Assembly (NCBI GenBank): GCA_026692865.1
Contig: JAPLNI010000028.1
Span: 62,001-126,000, forward strand
DNA: 64,000 nucleotides
Direction of reading: 5' to 3'
From: Planctomycetota bacterium
GTDB taxonomy: Bacteria > Planctomycetota > Planctomycetia > Pirellulales > Pirellulaceae
Shown one piece after another: positions 47,628-57,501 of this stretch. Every line of letters begins with the position of its first letter. Position 1 is the first letter of the stretch. The notes under the pieces were generated by a model, which was given only the letters and a program-made list of their open reading frames with translations, made no database searches and was not told the DNA's origin. A program made the position numbers and the translations under genes.

Positions 47628-48650
47628 CTAACTCTTGTACTTCTTTGTAAGGCCCGCCACCAATTCTTTCATTGTTTGGCGGCCTTCTGCTGGCTCAAGA
47701 ATTTCCGCTTCGTTACCAAGTGTGAGAACTCGCGGAATGATTTCCATTGCGTGATATGTCGGTACAGTAAGGATACTACTTCCGTCGGATTGCTTCTCGA
47801 CGATCTGCTCCGAATGCCACGGATCTTCTTGAACCCACCGCGAGGCGTTTGCAGAAAGTTTTATCCTGTATGCGATCGCTTTTTCGCCGCTAAAAATGCC
47901 GACGCTTTGCCCCAGGTGCTGCTCTAGGTCCACTTCTTCATCCGCTTGGAACCAATCATCGAGCGCGGTCGCTTTTGTGAATCGGTCGAGTTTCCAGTGC
48001 CGTAGTCGCTCTTGAGGTTCTTTGTCCTCATTCTTGCCAGATTCGACTGCAACAACGTAGATACTCGATTGATAAATGGCGATCCCATACGGTTCGAGGA
48101 TACGTTTCGAGATTGGCTTACCGAGCGATTCATAATCACATTCGACGCGACGATGTTCTTGAATGGCTCGATTGATGGTTTTGAGAATACCTTGTTGACG
48201 CTCGTAGCTTTTCCTCGGAAGCCCCATAACACGCATTGTACGACGGTATTTTTGGTAGTGGTCCCAAACACCCTCGGGGAGCTGTTCACGTATCTTGTTC
48301 CAGAATCCCTCGATGCCTTGCCAGAAGGTTGTGCCCACGAGGGGTAGCATCAAATCGCGGCCCATCGAAAGAGATATCAATTCACTGGCGGAGATTGTAA
48401 TTTTGTGAAGGCCTTTGTCGACGCGTCGAAGCTTCCACAGCTTTCCCAAATCGGTATCTTCTGAGCCAATGTCGATACCGGCTGCTTGAAGAGCTTCCAG
48501 ATCGCGGCGAATCGATCGCACATGCAATGTGTTCAAGCCAAGTTCTTGCACGACAGAATCTCGGATATCTTCCAGAGAAGACCCAAAGCGTCGTCTCTCG
48601 AGAATTTGTAGGATCTTATGCTGCCGAATTAGCTGTTCGTTTCGAGCCAT
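47628..48650 (-). CDS. YafY-type HTH/WYL transcriptional regulator
   Basis: 340 residues. N-terminal winged helix-turn-helix (LIRQHKILQILERRRFGSSLEDIRDSV ... VRSIRRDLEALQAAGI), then a WYL-type domain at about 155-240 whose core IAIYQSSIYVVAVESGK replaces the usual W-Y-L, followed by RHWKLDRF, and a C-terminal WCX-like part (LKLSANASRWVQEDPWH). Such regulators respond to nucleic-acid or nucleotide ligands. It starts 5 bp after the bifunctional nuclease stop, so the two form an operon. Confidence 0.88.
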   Translation of the reverse strand: MARNEQLIRQHKILQILERRRFGSSLEDIRDSVVQELGLNTLHVRSIRRDLEALQAAGIDIGSEDTDLGKLWKLRRVDKGLHKITISASELISLSMGRDLMLPLVGTTFWQGIEGFWNKIREQLPEGVWDHYQKYRRTMRVMGLPRKSYERQQGILKTINRAIQEHRRVECDYESLGKPISKRILEPYGIAIYQSSIYVVAVESGKNEDKEPQERLRHWKLDRFTKATALDDWFQADEEVDLEQHLGQSVGIFSGEKAIAYRIKLSANASRWVQEDPWHSEQIVEKQSDGSSILTVPTYHAMEIIPRVLTLGNEAEILEPAEGRQTMKELVAGLTKKYKS

Positions 48651-48655
48651 CTCGC

Positions 48656-49075
48656 TTAGGCGGCCCCATCTTTGGGGGTCGCTTGTTCAAGCACTTCTTC
48701 ACTGACATAGATTGGCAAGAAGGGCTGAAAAGTGACAGCGACGGCGATCGCATCTGAGGGTCGTGAATCAATATCGATTACTTCTCCGTCTTTGCGCAGC
48801 CGCAGATGTGCGAAATAAGTTTGGTCGCGAAGGTCGGAGATAATGACGCTATCGATTTCGGCTCCCAAGGATTCTGCTATCGAGACAACCAAATCATGGG
48901 TCAATGGACGAGGCGGCCTTGCCTCGTCTTTGACTCGCCGGTCGATACTTTTTGCCTCGCAGATTCCAATCACAATGGGGAACTGTCGTTCGCCATCGAC
49001 CTCTTTGAGATAGATTACTTGATTGTCGCTGATCTCACTAATGATGATCCGCGCAAGTTGCATAGGTACTGTCAT
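48656..49075 (-). CDS. Bifunctional nuclease family (DUF151) protein
   Basis: 139 residues covering one full BFN domain: QVIYLKEVDGERQFPIVIGICEAKSIDRRV, RPLTHDLVVSIAESLGAEIDSVIISDL, TYFAHLRLRKDGEVIDIDSRPSDAIAVAV. These blocks define the family, whose members show RNase/DNase activity in plants and are uncharacterised in most bacteria. No UVR tail, which many relatives have. First gene of a two-gene unit with the WYL regulator. Confidence 0.9.
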   Translation of the reverse strand: MTVPMQLARIIISEISDNQVIYLKEVDGERQFPIVIGICEAKSIDRRVKDEARPPRPLTHDLVVSIAESLGAEIDSVIISDLRDQTYFAHLRLRKDGEVIDIDSRPSDAIAVAVTFQPFLPIYVSEEVLEQATPKDGAA

Positions 49076-49221
49076 CGAGGATACGCCTCAACCAACGTGA
49101 AGAGAAAAATAGAAGATAGATATTTCATCATAGCAAAAGTAGGTCGTTCGTGCAGGTATTTCAAATGACAAGGAGTTTCATCTGGAAGAAATTTCAGCTA
49201 AGCTCTTAACAGTGGTTGTTA

Positions 49222-50004
49222 ATGAAAGCAACCGAATCAACCCTCCTTGATGTCTTGAAAGTGCTGCAAATGATACGTCCAATTATGTTGTTCTCTATGC
49301 TCTGCACGCTAGTGATATTCAGGCAAAATGAACTTCTGGGAGATGACTCGACCGAAGTGCGTGTTCCAGCAATGATTGACGGCCAGGCTGACGATTGGAC
49401 CGAGCTGGGTGAGAAGGACTTTCGCATGATGAAATGCGATCCCGATACTTGGGTCTGGAAAGACTCTTTCGTCCACTGCAAAGGGACGCCCATCGGTGTC
49501 TTGCCGTCGGTGAAGAAGTACCGAAACTTCGAATTGGTCGCTTCGTGGCGACATCTAGAAAGTGGTGGGAATTCGGGCATTTTTTTGTGGTGTACCGACG
49601 AAGCATTAGAAGCCATGGAACGTAACAAGCTTCCCAAGGCAGGTATTGAAATCCAAGCGTTAGATCATGGGTATGCCGAGAAGTACCTTAAATCTTCTGG
49701 TAAGGTTGCGGATTGGTTTTCAACCAACGGTGATGTTTTCGCAGTCGGTAAATCAACGATGAAGCCCTTCGCACCAACGTCGCCAAATGGAAGTCGTAGT
49801 TTTCCAAAGGAGAAACGAAGTCTCGGAACACCACAGTGGAATCACTATTACGTCAGAGCCATCAATGGAGAAGTTCGATTGTGGGTCAACGGCGGTGAAG
49901 TCTCTGGTGGTAACAACTGCGATCCAGCCGAAGGCTATCTTTGCTTGGAGTCGGAAGGTTCACCCGTCGAGTTCAAGAGTATTCGGATTCGAGAGCTTCC
50001 TTGA
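49222..50004 (+). CDS. Secreted DUF1080 (3-keto-disaccharide hydrolase-like) protein
   Basis: 260 residues from ATG 49222; an alternative ATG at 49270 would still keep the hydrophobic segment IRPIMLFSMLCTLVIF as signal. The domain, a lectin-type jelly roll, shows WKDSFVHCKGTPIGVLPSVKKYRNFELVASWRH, NSGIFLWC, GIEIQALDHGY and WNHYYVRAINGEVRLWVNGGEV with a closing GYLCLESEGSPVEFKSIRIRELP. Very common in Planctomycetes, acting on sugars outside the cell. Convergent with queG. Confidence 0.9.
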   Translation: MKATESTLLDVLKVLQMIRPIMLFSMLCTLVIFRQNELLGDDSTEVRVPAMIDGQADDWTELGEKDFRMMKCDPDTWVWKDSFVHCKGTPIGVLPSVKKYRNFELVASWRHLESGGNSGIFLWCTDEALEAMERNKLPKAGIEIQALDHGYAEKYLKSSGKVADWFSTNGDVFAVGKSTMKPFAPTSPNGSRSFPKEKRSLGTPQWNHYYVRAINGEVRLWVNGGEVSGGNNCDPAEGYLCLESEGSPVEFKSIRIRELP

Positions 50005-50062
50005 TAGTCATCGTGCGATGGATCATTGAGCTGTCATATTGCACTTGATGTTCGGGCTGACT

Positions 50063-51178
50063 TCACGGTGAGTCGGTCGCTTGGGAGATTCTTGCGATGG
50101 CCCAATTAGCGGTCTCGCTGAGAATAGAATCCTCGTTGTTCTGAAAAGGCTCTATCCAAGCAATCGCCGATGCACATTTTTGATTTGCCAAAGCGATCAT
50201 CGCGTTGCGTTGCATACCTTTTAGCTTTGGACGCCAAAGAGGAGTCGATCGATACTTCGCTCGAAACGCATCTTCGGACATCTGTAGAATTTCAATCAGA
50301 TCGATTGCATGCATGGAAGGCTTACTGCTAAGTTCCTCCAGCGTCTCCGTTAACGCCATTCGGTTCCACGGACAAACTTGCTGGCAAACATCACAACCGA
50401 GAACCCAGCTCCCCATTTTCTCACGAACTGACTCCTCGATATTGCCTCGATGTTCGATAGTCAGATAGCTGATACAACGTGTTGCATCTAGAACACGTGG
50501 TTCAACAAAAGCTTGTGTGGGACATGCATCAAGACATGCAGTACAAGTCCCACAATGATCGCTGGAAATTGTGTATGGCTTTTCGTGCTTCGATTCTTCA
50601 AAAGTAATGTCGGTAAGCAAAGCAGCAAGAAAAAAATAGCTGCCGGCGTCTTTACGAAGAAGCAGCGTATTCTTGCCGATCCATCCAAGACCTGCCGCCG
50701 CAGCAAAATCTCGCTCGAGAATGGGAGCCGTGTCGACAACGCCCCGAACAACACTTCCTGGAACGCGAGCAGACAGCCACTTTTTTAGAGCTCTCAATCG
50801 AATGTGAATCACGTCGTGATAGTCTTTATCACCGGTTGCATAAGCGGCAACGCGACCACATTCAGAGTCACGCAGATCGTCGCGGTTGCCTTCTTTATCT
50901 GAGTCGGTTTCCTTACTCGATGAATGCTTACGCAAGCTTTCAGCTGCAGTGTAAGGGATCGCCAACATGACGATTGTGTTGGCTTGTTCTAAAATTGATC
51001 TTGGATTTTCGTATGCAGCTTGCCGATCCGCAAGATAACTCATCGATCCGTGGTAGCCGCGCTTAATCCAAGTTCGAAATCGTTCAAAGCCAGGTGCGTC
51101 GATAACATCAATTGATTCGATCCAACGAAAACCGTGCTGGTTTGCCTGTTGCTTTAGATCTTGGAATGAGCAGGTCAC
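50063..51178 (-). CDS. queG: Epoxyqueuosine reductase
   Basis: Last step of queuosine synthesis in tRNA: reduction of epoxyqueuosine with cobalamin and two 4Fe-4S clusters. GTG 51178 is preferred as start because homologous sequence begins right after it (SFQDLKQQANQHGFRWI); the frame stays open to TTG 51286, overlapping the lipoprotein gene. Visible: YLADRQAAYENPRSIL, GWIGKNTLLL, the first cluster motif CGTCTACLDACPTQAF, the ISYLTIEHRG block and the second motif GCDVCQQVCPWNR, then a HEAT-like tail (MQRNAMIALAN). Queuosine precursors must be made elsewhere. Confidence 0.93.
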   Translation of the reverse strand: MTCSFQDLKQQANQHGFRWIESIDVIDAPGFERFRTWIKRGYHGSMSYLADRQAAYENPRSILEQANTIVMLAIPYTAAESLRKHSSSKETDSDKEGNRDDLRDSECGRVAAYATGDKDYHDVIHIRLRALKKWLSARVPGSVVRGVVDTAPILERDFAAAAGLGWIGKNTLLLRKDAGSYFFLAALLTDITFEESKHEKPYTISSDHCGTCTACLDACPTQAFVEPRVLDATRCISYLTIEHRGNIEESVREKMGSWVLGCDVCQQVCPWNRMALTETLEELSSKPSMHAIDLIEILQMSEDAFRAKYRSTPLWRPKLKGMQRNAMIALANQKCASAIAWIEPFQNNEDSILSETANWAIARISQATDSP

Positions 51179-51269
51179 GCAAAGTTGCTTTGTTTGTACG
51201 CGTCTATAAATATGATTGACATAGTCCGAGGAATTCGTAAGACAATCAGAGGTGTGACTTTCGGTTAAT

Positions 51270-52496
51270 CTACTGCGAAAACCCAACTGGTAGATCGGTC
51301 CAGTCTTTCGATTGATATCGCTTCTCGTAATATAGTTTTAGTCCGTTTAACGAATGATAAAGTCCGCCGCATTCTAGATCTTCGTCCTTGGCGATTTCAA
51401 GCAACTGGCACAGCCGTTCGACACCGCGAACCATCCAGGGCTCGGAGAGTTGATTCTCATTGAGAGCGAATGCCAAGAACTCGATGGTGTGGCCTGTTGA
51501 ACTGATCATGACAGACAGATCGGGAGACGTTCCCGGTCGTTCCGTATGATTGGTTGAAAACGTTCCATCAGAATTCTGAAAGCGACGAATGCGATCGATC
51601 GATTCTTTTACGCGGTCATCGGCTTCCTTCCAACCGCCTGAAATGGGGACGTTTGGATTCAGATGTTTATAAAACTGAACAGCATGAGCGAGTCCCATTA
51701 GACGGTGCATTCCACCGCACGGGCTGCTTGCAAGGCTCTGCTTCGATTCGAATGACGCAAGTGGCTCGAGTGTCCACGTCTTTCCATCTTTTGCAACCCA
51801 AGAAGCTTCGTTCGGAAAGTAACGTGCTATTGCCATGATAGTCCAAGAGTATTCCCGAACTGGGTTATCGGGAACGTCCCACTGGGCTTGTCGCACCCAA
51901 TCTTCGATCGTGAATGCCTTGCCGCGAGCTACGACGCGTCTCGACAGCGGCTGATCGAGTTGGGCGAGAATCGCAATCCATTGATCTACGTGCCCCTGTC
52001 CAACGTAGCTACCGGGCTCCAGACGCGCGGTCATACCATTTCGTTGCACCGAAGTGATTCGGTCGCCTGGTGCCAATTCCCACCCACTTACTACACCGCC
52101 GCCAAGTAAGTACTCAAGAGTGTTTTTGCGAACTTTGCCTACGCTAAGAGGTAGTCGGTCGCCATATGCAAGGACCCCGTGCATGATTTGCCAAGCCGCA
52201 TTGACCTCCCCTGACAAAAGACGATTTCGAAGATGATAGTCGAGTACAGCAGCGACGCTTTTGCGAAGGTCTCTCGTTGGCGACAAATCTTTGGCAGAAT
52301 CTAGCTGCGCGTGCTCACTGTCGTAGCCTATCTTGAATGAGGTCTTCGTCGAATCTAGGGGAGCAGACGGAACCGTTTTCCCTGGCTTTTCAACGGCTGC
52401 TGCAGTCTCGCCTGTTGTGTCGCAACCGCTGTTGAAACAGACTGTAACCGACAGGCCGATCCAGATAGCAACATTAAGTCTCGGGACGCGAAGCAT
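51270..52496 (-). CDS. Lipoprotein of unknown function, toroid-like
   Basis: 408 residues. Lipobox FNSGC with Cys25 after a hydrophobic segment, so membrane-anchored outside the cytoplasm. The mature part is mostly helical and holds motifs like RIRRFQNSDGTFSTNHTE and TGHTIEFLAFALNENQ, which recall the repeats of alpha/alpha-toroid proteins (terpene-cyclase and prenyltransferase fold) but without a catalytic DxDD or zinc site that I can see. Function unknown. Its end overlaps the open frame upstream of queG. Confidence 0.65.
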   Translation of the reverse strand: MLRVPRLNVAIWIGLSVTVCFNSGCDTTGETAAAVEKPGKTVPSAPLDSTKTSFKIGYDSEHAQLDSAKDLSPTRDLRKSVAAVLDYHLRNRLLSGEVNAAWQIMHGVLAYGDRLPLSVGKVRKNTLEYLLGGGVVSGWELAPGDRITSVQRNGMTARLEPGSYVGQGHVDQWIAILAQLDQPLSRRVVARGKAFTIEDWVRQAQWDVPDNPVREYSWTIMAIARYFPNEASWVAKDGKTWTLEPLASFESKQSLASSPCGGMHRLMGLAHAVQFYKHLNPNVPISGGWKEADDRVKESIDRIRRFQNSDGTFSTNHTERPGTSPDLSVMISSTGHTIEFLAFALNENQLSEPWMVRGVERLCQLLEIAKDEDLECGGLYHSLNGLKLYYEKRYQSKDWTDLPVGFSQ

Positions 52497-52649
52497 TGTA
52501 ATTCGGTTATCGTTGTAGATTGTTCTATTCCTCGTATCGGTTAAGCCTAGTCATACTACTATAATGTAATTCGAAATGACGTTTCGTAGATCGTCGACTT
52601 TACTGTTATTGCAATTTTAAACCCTGCAATTTTAAACCTAGGCAGCCGA

Positions 52650-53021
52650 ATGACAAAGTCAGTGTTGGATATTGGAAACTGCGGACCGGATCATGCAAGT
52701 ATTGCAAGAATGCTTAAGAAGCACTTCTCGGTCGAAATTACGCAAGCGGATCAAACGGCGGATGCCTTTGAGAGACTTCGGCAGAAAAGGTTCGACTTGA
52801 TTTTGGTAAATAGAAAACTTGACTGCGATTACTCAGACGGTCTCGAAGTGATTAAGGCCATTAAAGCAGATCCCGAATTCGCTACCATTCCCATCATGTT
52901 AGTAACCAACCATGACAACTACCATCAAGAGGCGCTTGCTGTTGGAGCCGAGTATGGTTTTGGAAAGCTTCAGTTGTCAGACGCGGACACGCACGAGAAG
53001 CTTGGGAAATTTTTGAGGTAG
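52650..53021 (+). CDS. Stand-alone receiver-like domain without phosphoacceptor
   Basis: 123 residues with the five-strand receiver pattern: FDLILVNRKL where the acceptor Asp is replaced by Asn54, PIMLVTNHDN with the conserved Thr86, and the conserved Lys in GFGKLQ (Lys106). The N-terminal acidic pair is also missing (LDIGNCGPD). So it should not be phosphorylated in the usual way, and probably works as a pseudo-receiver binding partner. No kinase or output domain nearby. Confidence 0.75.
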   Translation: MTKSVLDIGNCGPDHASIARMLKKHFSVEITQADQTADAFERLRQKRFDLILVNRKLDCDYSDGLEVIKAIKADPEFATIPIMLVTNHDNYHQEALAVGAEYGFGKLQLSDADTHEKLGKFLR

Positions 53022-53214
53022 TTTAGAAGCGACAGTGTGGCTATGCTTCGAAGAGCAACCGAAGCCCATTGTTTACAAAATGTGTGGCCCTGGGATCATG
53101 GAAGTCGGTACTACCGTCAACCCTACCGCTGGAAAATGGCCTAGTAGTTTTACCGGCCAGCAAATCAACCGCGGCTTGAGCTCGCGGTCTGATTTTTTGC
53201 GAAACCAAATGCGT

Positions 53215-56200
53215 TTAGAACGCACCACCACCGCCGGCGCCGCCGCCGCCTCCACCAACTCCCCCACCTCCACCGCCTTGTGTGCCGCCAGCTCCAGTTA
53301 TGAAGTTAAACGTATCAACTTGGATGATGTCGGTGAAGTTCGGAGCTGGCGAAACACGTACGTAACGACGATCTCCCGAGATAACACCCAGAGTCGACAT
53401 TTCGGTACCTTGAGGAAGAACAGTAATTTCTGGACGATATCCGACTGCTCCGCGGAATGGATTGAATAGAGGATTCGCAATACCATTTCCGGTACCATTC
53501 CCGCCGAGACCAGGGAAAAATCCGTTGGACGACGGAGATACGGAACCGGCAGCACCGTTGGCTCCCGCGATTTGCTGTGCTAATACGGCTCGTCCAAGTT
53601 CGATCTTTCTAGCGTTAGCTTTTGCGATCGAAACTTCGGCGATAGGTGTTTCGCGGCGACCGTTTTTGACAGCCACTTTCACGAGCGCATCTTTATCGGA
53701 GAGTGTAATCTGATGGCGTTGGTAGCTCTGTTCAGGCGATCCGAAGTCGCTCAAAACATCTACGGTTACCTTACCGCCAGCTACCTCGCCCCACACTCGA
53801 TTGATCAAGATGTGATACTCGCCGGTGTATCCTTCTGGGCAAGCGTACGTTTCAGAAACTTCGGCTGTTTTCGAGCTAGCCGCGGAACCATCGTTGACTA
53901 AAATACCGCCGCTGATCGTGCGTGGATTAGCTATCGAGCAAATCGATCCCGAAGGTTCTTGGATCGACAAATCCAAATCCGCTTGACCGGTCCAAGAAAT
54001 CCTGACAACCAAATCTCGCTTCATAGCACTCTTCAATTGCCCTTCGAAAACCTTTGCGTCCATCACACGACCGGCTTCGGTGAGTCGGATGAAAGATGCC
54101 TTAGCAGCAATCTCGGCTTGTTCAACTAAGTCCGATTTGGACTCAGGCCACACTTGCGACAGTACACCCGCGCAAGTCCATCGAAGGTGTTCGTTGCTTT
54201 GCAGCTTTACTGCGGCAGGCAATGCGATTTCATAAATGTCGGCTCGAAGAGGTTCGCTTCGAGAAGCGTCACGAAGGACTTCCAAACCTTGTGCGACCAT
54301 ATCGTATTTGATCAAGTATTTTCCAATCTTGATCGAGTCTTCGATATCGCCACTGAAGTCAATTGCCGATAAAAGCACGCGTCGAACATCCGCAGCAGGA
54401 TATTCGCAAACTTGCATCGACAAACTCAAGGCTTCGTACATCCACGGTTGTGGGGAGCCCTCGCGAAGCGCCATCGATACTACATCAATGATTGTTTGGA
54501 ACTTCGGCTTGAGTTCCTCCGTTTTGTCGCCGCTTAATAGCTTTTTAGCTTGTGTGAGTTGGTCGTTCACTAAGACGGTCAGCTTTTGTTCAAGAGCAGG
54601 TCGGCTTTTCTCGTCGGCTGCGTTGATGGCTTTCACGATCTCTTGGGCGTTGGACATCACTAATTCGCTGGAGAGCTTTGCATCGGACTTGCTTGGGACG
54701 TCAGAGACATCAAACATGCCGCCACCGCCGCCCATTCCGCCACCGCCCATTCCGCCACCCATACCGCCACCGCCCATTCCTCCGCCCATTCCTCCACCCA
54801 TTCCTCCACCCATTCCTCCACCCATTCCTCCGCCCATTCCGCCACCACCGAGCTGGATGATCGGCACGACTAAGTCAGCAACTGGATACAGTCGCAGAAC
54901 ACGTGCGGACGCTTTGTCCTTGGTCGTGATCTTCATGACTTCATCTTCAATCACGTAAGTCAATTCGAGCGGTTCAAGAATCAGCCGAAGTGCTGATCGA
55001 AGCGAAATCGCAGGTACGCCAGACAAGTTAATTGGGTCTTCAAGCGTAACTGTGCCCGCATCAGCGATCGCTGTTTCATCGGGGATGATTGGAATACCGA
55101 CGTCGCTTCGAAGCGTGTCGATCACGTTTCGCAGTGGGACGTTGGTGAAGTCAACTTTCACTTCTTGGCTAAGAGCCTTATAGATTCGCTTTTCGCTGGG
55201 GCTCGCTCCCGCAGACAAGTCAATCGAGCCGTAGCGTTCTCGTCGACGAGCATCCAGAGCACGCCAAACGTCAGCGGGTGGATAAACGATTGGTGGTTCA
55301 TCTGACACTGGAATCGAAGCCCGCTCGTTTTGATACATTACGTCGATAAATCCGCGGCGCTTTTCGTAAAGAACATCCTGAGCAAGTCTCCAATTGGAAG
55401 AAATGCTTGACTCCACTTCGATCAAACGCTCAATAGTTGAACGAGGATCCAGAGCCTTGATTGCCGGAGCAATTTCCGTATTCGCTTCTTCGTAGAGCTG
55501 TTGGCTCAGTAGTGCATTGAAGCGTTCTACAAGTTGTTGAATCGAAGCACCCGCACGCTCACGTTCTGCGAGGAGTCTTTCTGTGGCCGAGGCAGCGGAG
55601 CGTACAGCGTCGGTTCGCGAAGCTTGTTCACGATACTCGGCTGCACTTCGCGATGCCGATTGGATCTGTGCGGATACAAGAGCGGCTAGTCGTGCCCGCG
55701 CACCTGGTTCTAATTCAGGGGCGTTGCGAATGTCCGCGAGAGTTGCCTTGAGTCCCATTTCAACACCCACAGGATCTCGCAAAATCGCTGATTGTGAATC
55801 GCGAAGCATCGCTCGAACTTCTGTCTCGAATCGTTCAGCGGCTAAACGTCGCGAGCCCTCTTCTCGAGAAAGTAGATCGCCTGCAGTTGATAGCTCGGCG
55901 AGTCCATCAGTGTTGGTTGCTAAAGGACCGTAGCCAGTCGCACCGCTGCTCATCGGAACTGGAGGTGCGGAAACGCGCGGAGCTAATGGTGCTTGAACAA
56001 CAGGCTGCACCGGAGCTGCTTCAACCATCGGAGCTGCAGCAGGCGTGTCGGCTGCTGGAACTGGGATTGCCGCTGCGTTGTCCAACAGCGGTGTACCGAA
56101 GATGTCATCGTCTGCCGCGACTTGGATGAAGCGGAACTTCCTTGGAATCATGGCTGCGTCGGCTTTGGCGTCGCGAGCTTCTGATTGCTTCGAAATTATG

Positions 56201-57501
56201 TCTAAAAGATTCTGTGCTTCGAGATTGTTTGGATCCCGCTCAAGTGCTTCAGCCGCAATCCGCCGCGCACCTTCGATGTCACCCGAATCGAGAGCAAACT
56301 TTCCAGTCTTGACGAGTTCAGCAGAGTTCTCAGCCAGACTCACTCCCAGTTGACGCAATACATCTGACCCGGCTGTCGGCAAGTACAAGCCTTGATCTTG
56401 GGACGCTTTTTCAACAACTTTGCCAACGAACGCAAAATCAGGATTGCTAGGTTCGGCGACAACGTTCCAGGACATCGATACCTTCTTGCCGCTAATTGTT
56501 CCCGCAATCGCAAGTGGCTCAGACGACCCGTTCGTGTTGTCGCAAGTTCCAACAAGAATAGAATCGCGATCGAATCGTAGCGGCGGTACATTCATTGGAT
56601 AATGAGTCAAAATAGACTTCGGTAAATTTACCGAATCAATCCATAACACGGGTGCCAATGCAGCGGTCGCTAACTCGAGCCCAATCTGTTGTTGGCTGCC
56701 ACGCATATTACTATGAACATAGATTTGACCACCGGTGTGATTCGCAAGTGTTGCTAGTCCCTCGATGTCCAGCACGGGACCAATCGCCATTGATGTAACA
56801 CTTGTCTTTGATTCGACCAAGGAGGTTGTGAGTGCCTGGAACTCCGACGGGTTCATAGTCCGGCTTCGAATAACTCCATCGCCGATGTAGACAATCGAAT
56901 TGCCAGTCGAATCACCGAAGAGTTTATTGGCAGTCCGTAAAGCAGTTTCCAAATCGGTCGTGCCCAATGGAACGCGAGCGTTGAGCCGATCAAACGCTTT
57001 ATCGATTGCAGGGCTCGAAGAAGGTTGAAGGCCCTCCGAAAGATTGATCGTTTCTACATCGCAAGCCAGAAGTGCGACTTGAGTATCCGCCGGAAGCGAA
57101 TCGACCATGTCACGAACAGACGCAATCCCTTCGGTACGGGCAACACCCGTTTGCGAAGCGGATGTGTCAAACAAGATAACGATTTTTCGTTGGGCTGAAT
57201 TACTTGCCACAACAGCAGCATCCAACTCTTTCAAGCTCGACTTGAGACTCAAAGCAAAATAGCTCTGCCCGACCGGTGGTGTGAAGGTCGCCAAGCGTGC
57301 AGCTTTGGCAGCCGAGTCTTTTTGAACGTTAGCTGTAGGTGTTTGGTTCTGCGATTGCTTTGGGGCGTCTCCCTGCTCCACGATTGCCGAATCGCTTCCT
57401 ACTGCCCTGACGGCAACGATTGCGTGAACAGGCATGCAACCCAGTAAACAGGTAGTTGCGGCTAATTGGAATCGACGATTAAAACGACGGCGAACGGACA
57501 T
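53215..57501 (-). CDS. Giant exported protein with von Willebrand A, STN-like and DUF2135-like domains
   Basis: 1428 residues. Signal peptide, then a von Willebrand A domain at about 104-270 (KIVILFDTSASQTGV, NSIVYIGDGV). A TPR-like helix pair lies near 390-440, a Pro/Ala linker to 520, and helices to 770. A secretin/TonB short N-terminal-like domain (VDFTNVPLRNVIDTLRSDVG ... LRLILEPLELTYVIEDEVMKI) covers about 780-870. Then a Gly-Met tract (885-928), more helices, a beta domain with WTGQADLDLSIQEPSG like DUF2135 at about 1164-1280, and a glycine tail. The STN part suggests contact with a secretin-like or outer-membrane system; none is encoded here. Long leader region upstream. Confidence 0.75.
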   Translation of the reverse strand: MSVRRRFNRRFQLAATTCLLGCMPVHAIVAVRAVGSDSAIVEQGDAPKQSQNQTPTANVQKDSAAKAARLATFTPPVGQSYFALSLKSSLKELDAAVVASNSAQRKIVILFDTSASQTGVARTEGIASVRDMVDSLPADTQVALLACDVETINLSEGLQPSSSPAIDKAFDRLNARVPLGTTDLETALRTANKLFGDSTGNSIVYIGDGVIRSRTMNPSEFQALTTSLVESKTSVTSMAIGPVLDIEGLATLANHTGGQIYVHSNMRGSQQQIGLELATAALAPVLWIDSVNLPKSILTHYPMNVPPLRFDRDSILVGTCDNTNGSSEPLAIAGTISGKKVSMSWNVVAEPSNPDFAFVGKVVEKASQDQGLYLPTAGSDVLRQLGVSLAENSAELVKTGKFALDSGDIEGARRIAAEALERDPNNLEAQNLLDIISKQSEARDAKADAAMIPRKFRFIQVAADDDIFGTPLLDNAAAIPVPAADTPAAAPMVEAAPVQPVVQAPLAPRVSAPPVPMSSGATGYGPLATNTDGLAELSTAGDLLSREEGSRRLAAERFETEVRAMLRDSQSAILRDPVGVEMGLKATLADIRNAPELEPGARARLAALVSAQIQSASRSAAEYREQASRTDAVRSAASATERLLAERERAGASIQQLVERFNALLSQQLYEEANTEIAPAIKALDPRSTIERLIEVESSISSNWRLAQDVLYEKRRGFIDVMYQNERASIPVSDEPPIVYPPADVWRALDARRRERYGSIDLSAGASPSEKRIYKALSQEVKVDFTNVPLRNVIDTLRSDVGIPIIPDETAIADAGTVTLEDPINLSGVPAISLRSALRLILEPLELTYVIEDEVMKITTKDKASARVLRLYPVADLVVPIIQLGGGGMGGGMGGGMGGGMGGGMGGGMGGGGMGGGMGGGGMGGGGGMFDVSDVPSKSDAKLSSELVMSNAQEIVKAINAADEKSRPALEQKLTVLVNDQLTQAKKLLSGDKTEELKPKFQTIIDVVSMALREGSPQPWMYEALSLSMQVCEYPAADVRRVLLSAIDFSGDIEDSIKIGKYLIKYDMVAQGLEVLRDASRSEPLRADIYEIALPAAVKLQSNEHLRWTCAGVLSQVWPESKSDLVEQAEIAAKASFIRLTEAGRVMDAKVFEGQLKSAMKRDLVVRISWTGQADLDLSIQEPSGSICSIANPRTISGGILVNDGSAASSKTAEVSETYACPEGYTGEYHILINRVWGEVAGGKVTVDVLSDFGSPEQSYQRHQITLSDKDALVKVAVKNGRRETPIAEVSIAKANARKIELGRAVLAQQIAGANGAAGSVSPSSNGFFPGLGGNGTGNGIANPLFNPFRGAVGYRPEITVLPQGTEMSTLGVISGDRRYVRVSPAPNFTDIIQVDTFNFITGAGGTQGGGGGGVGGGGGGAGGGGAF
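54717..54846 (-). repeat. Gly-Met-rich coding microsatellite
   Basis: Tandem near-identical 12-15 bp units coding for GGGMGG-type repeats inside the 1428-residue protein, about 43 residues. Copy number could vary by slippage. Confidence 0.8.

Noticed and set aside
53035-53469. 144-codon + strand frame opposite the glycine-rich tail
   Set aside because: It is the antisense of the Gly-rich C-terminus of the 1428-residue protein and has no family features.
54236-54958. 240-codon + strand frame rich in Pro
   Set aside because: Antisense shadow of the Gly-Met tract; pure repeat translation.
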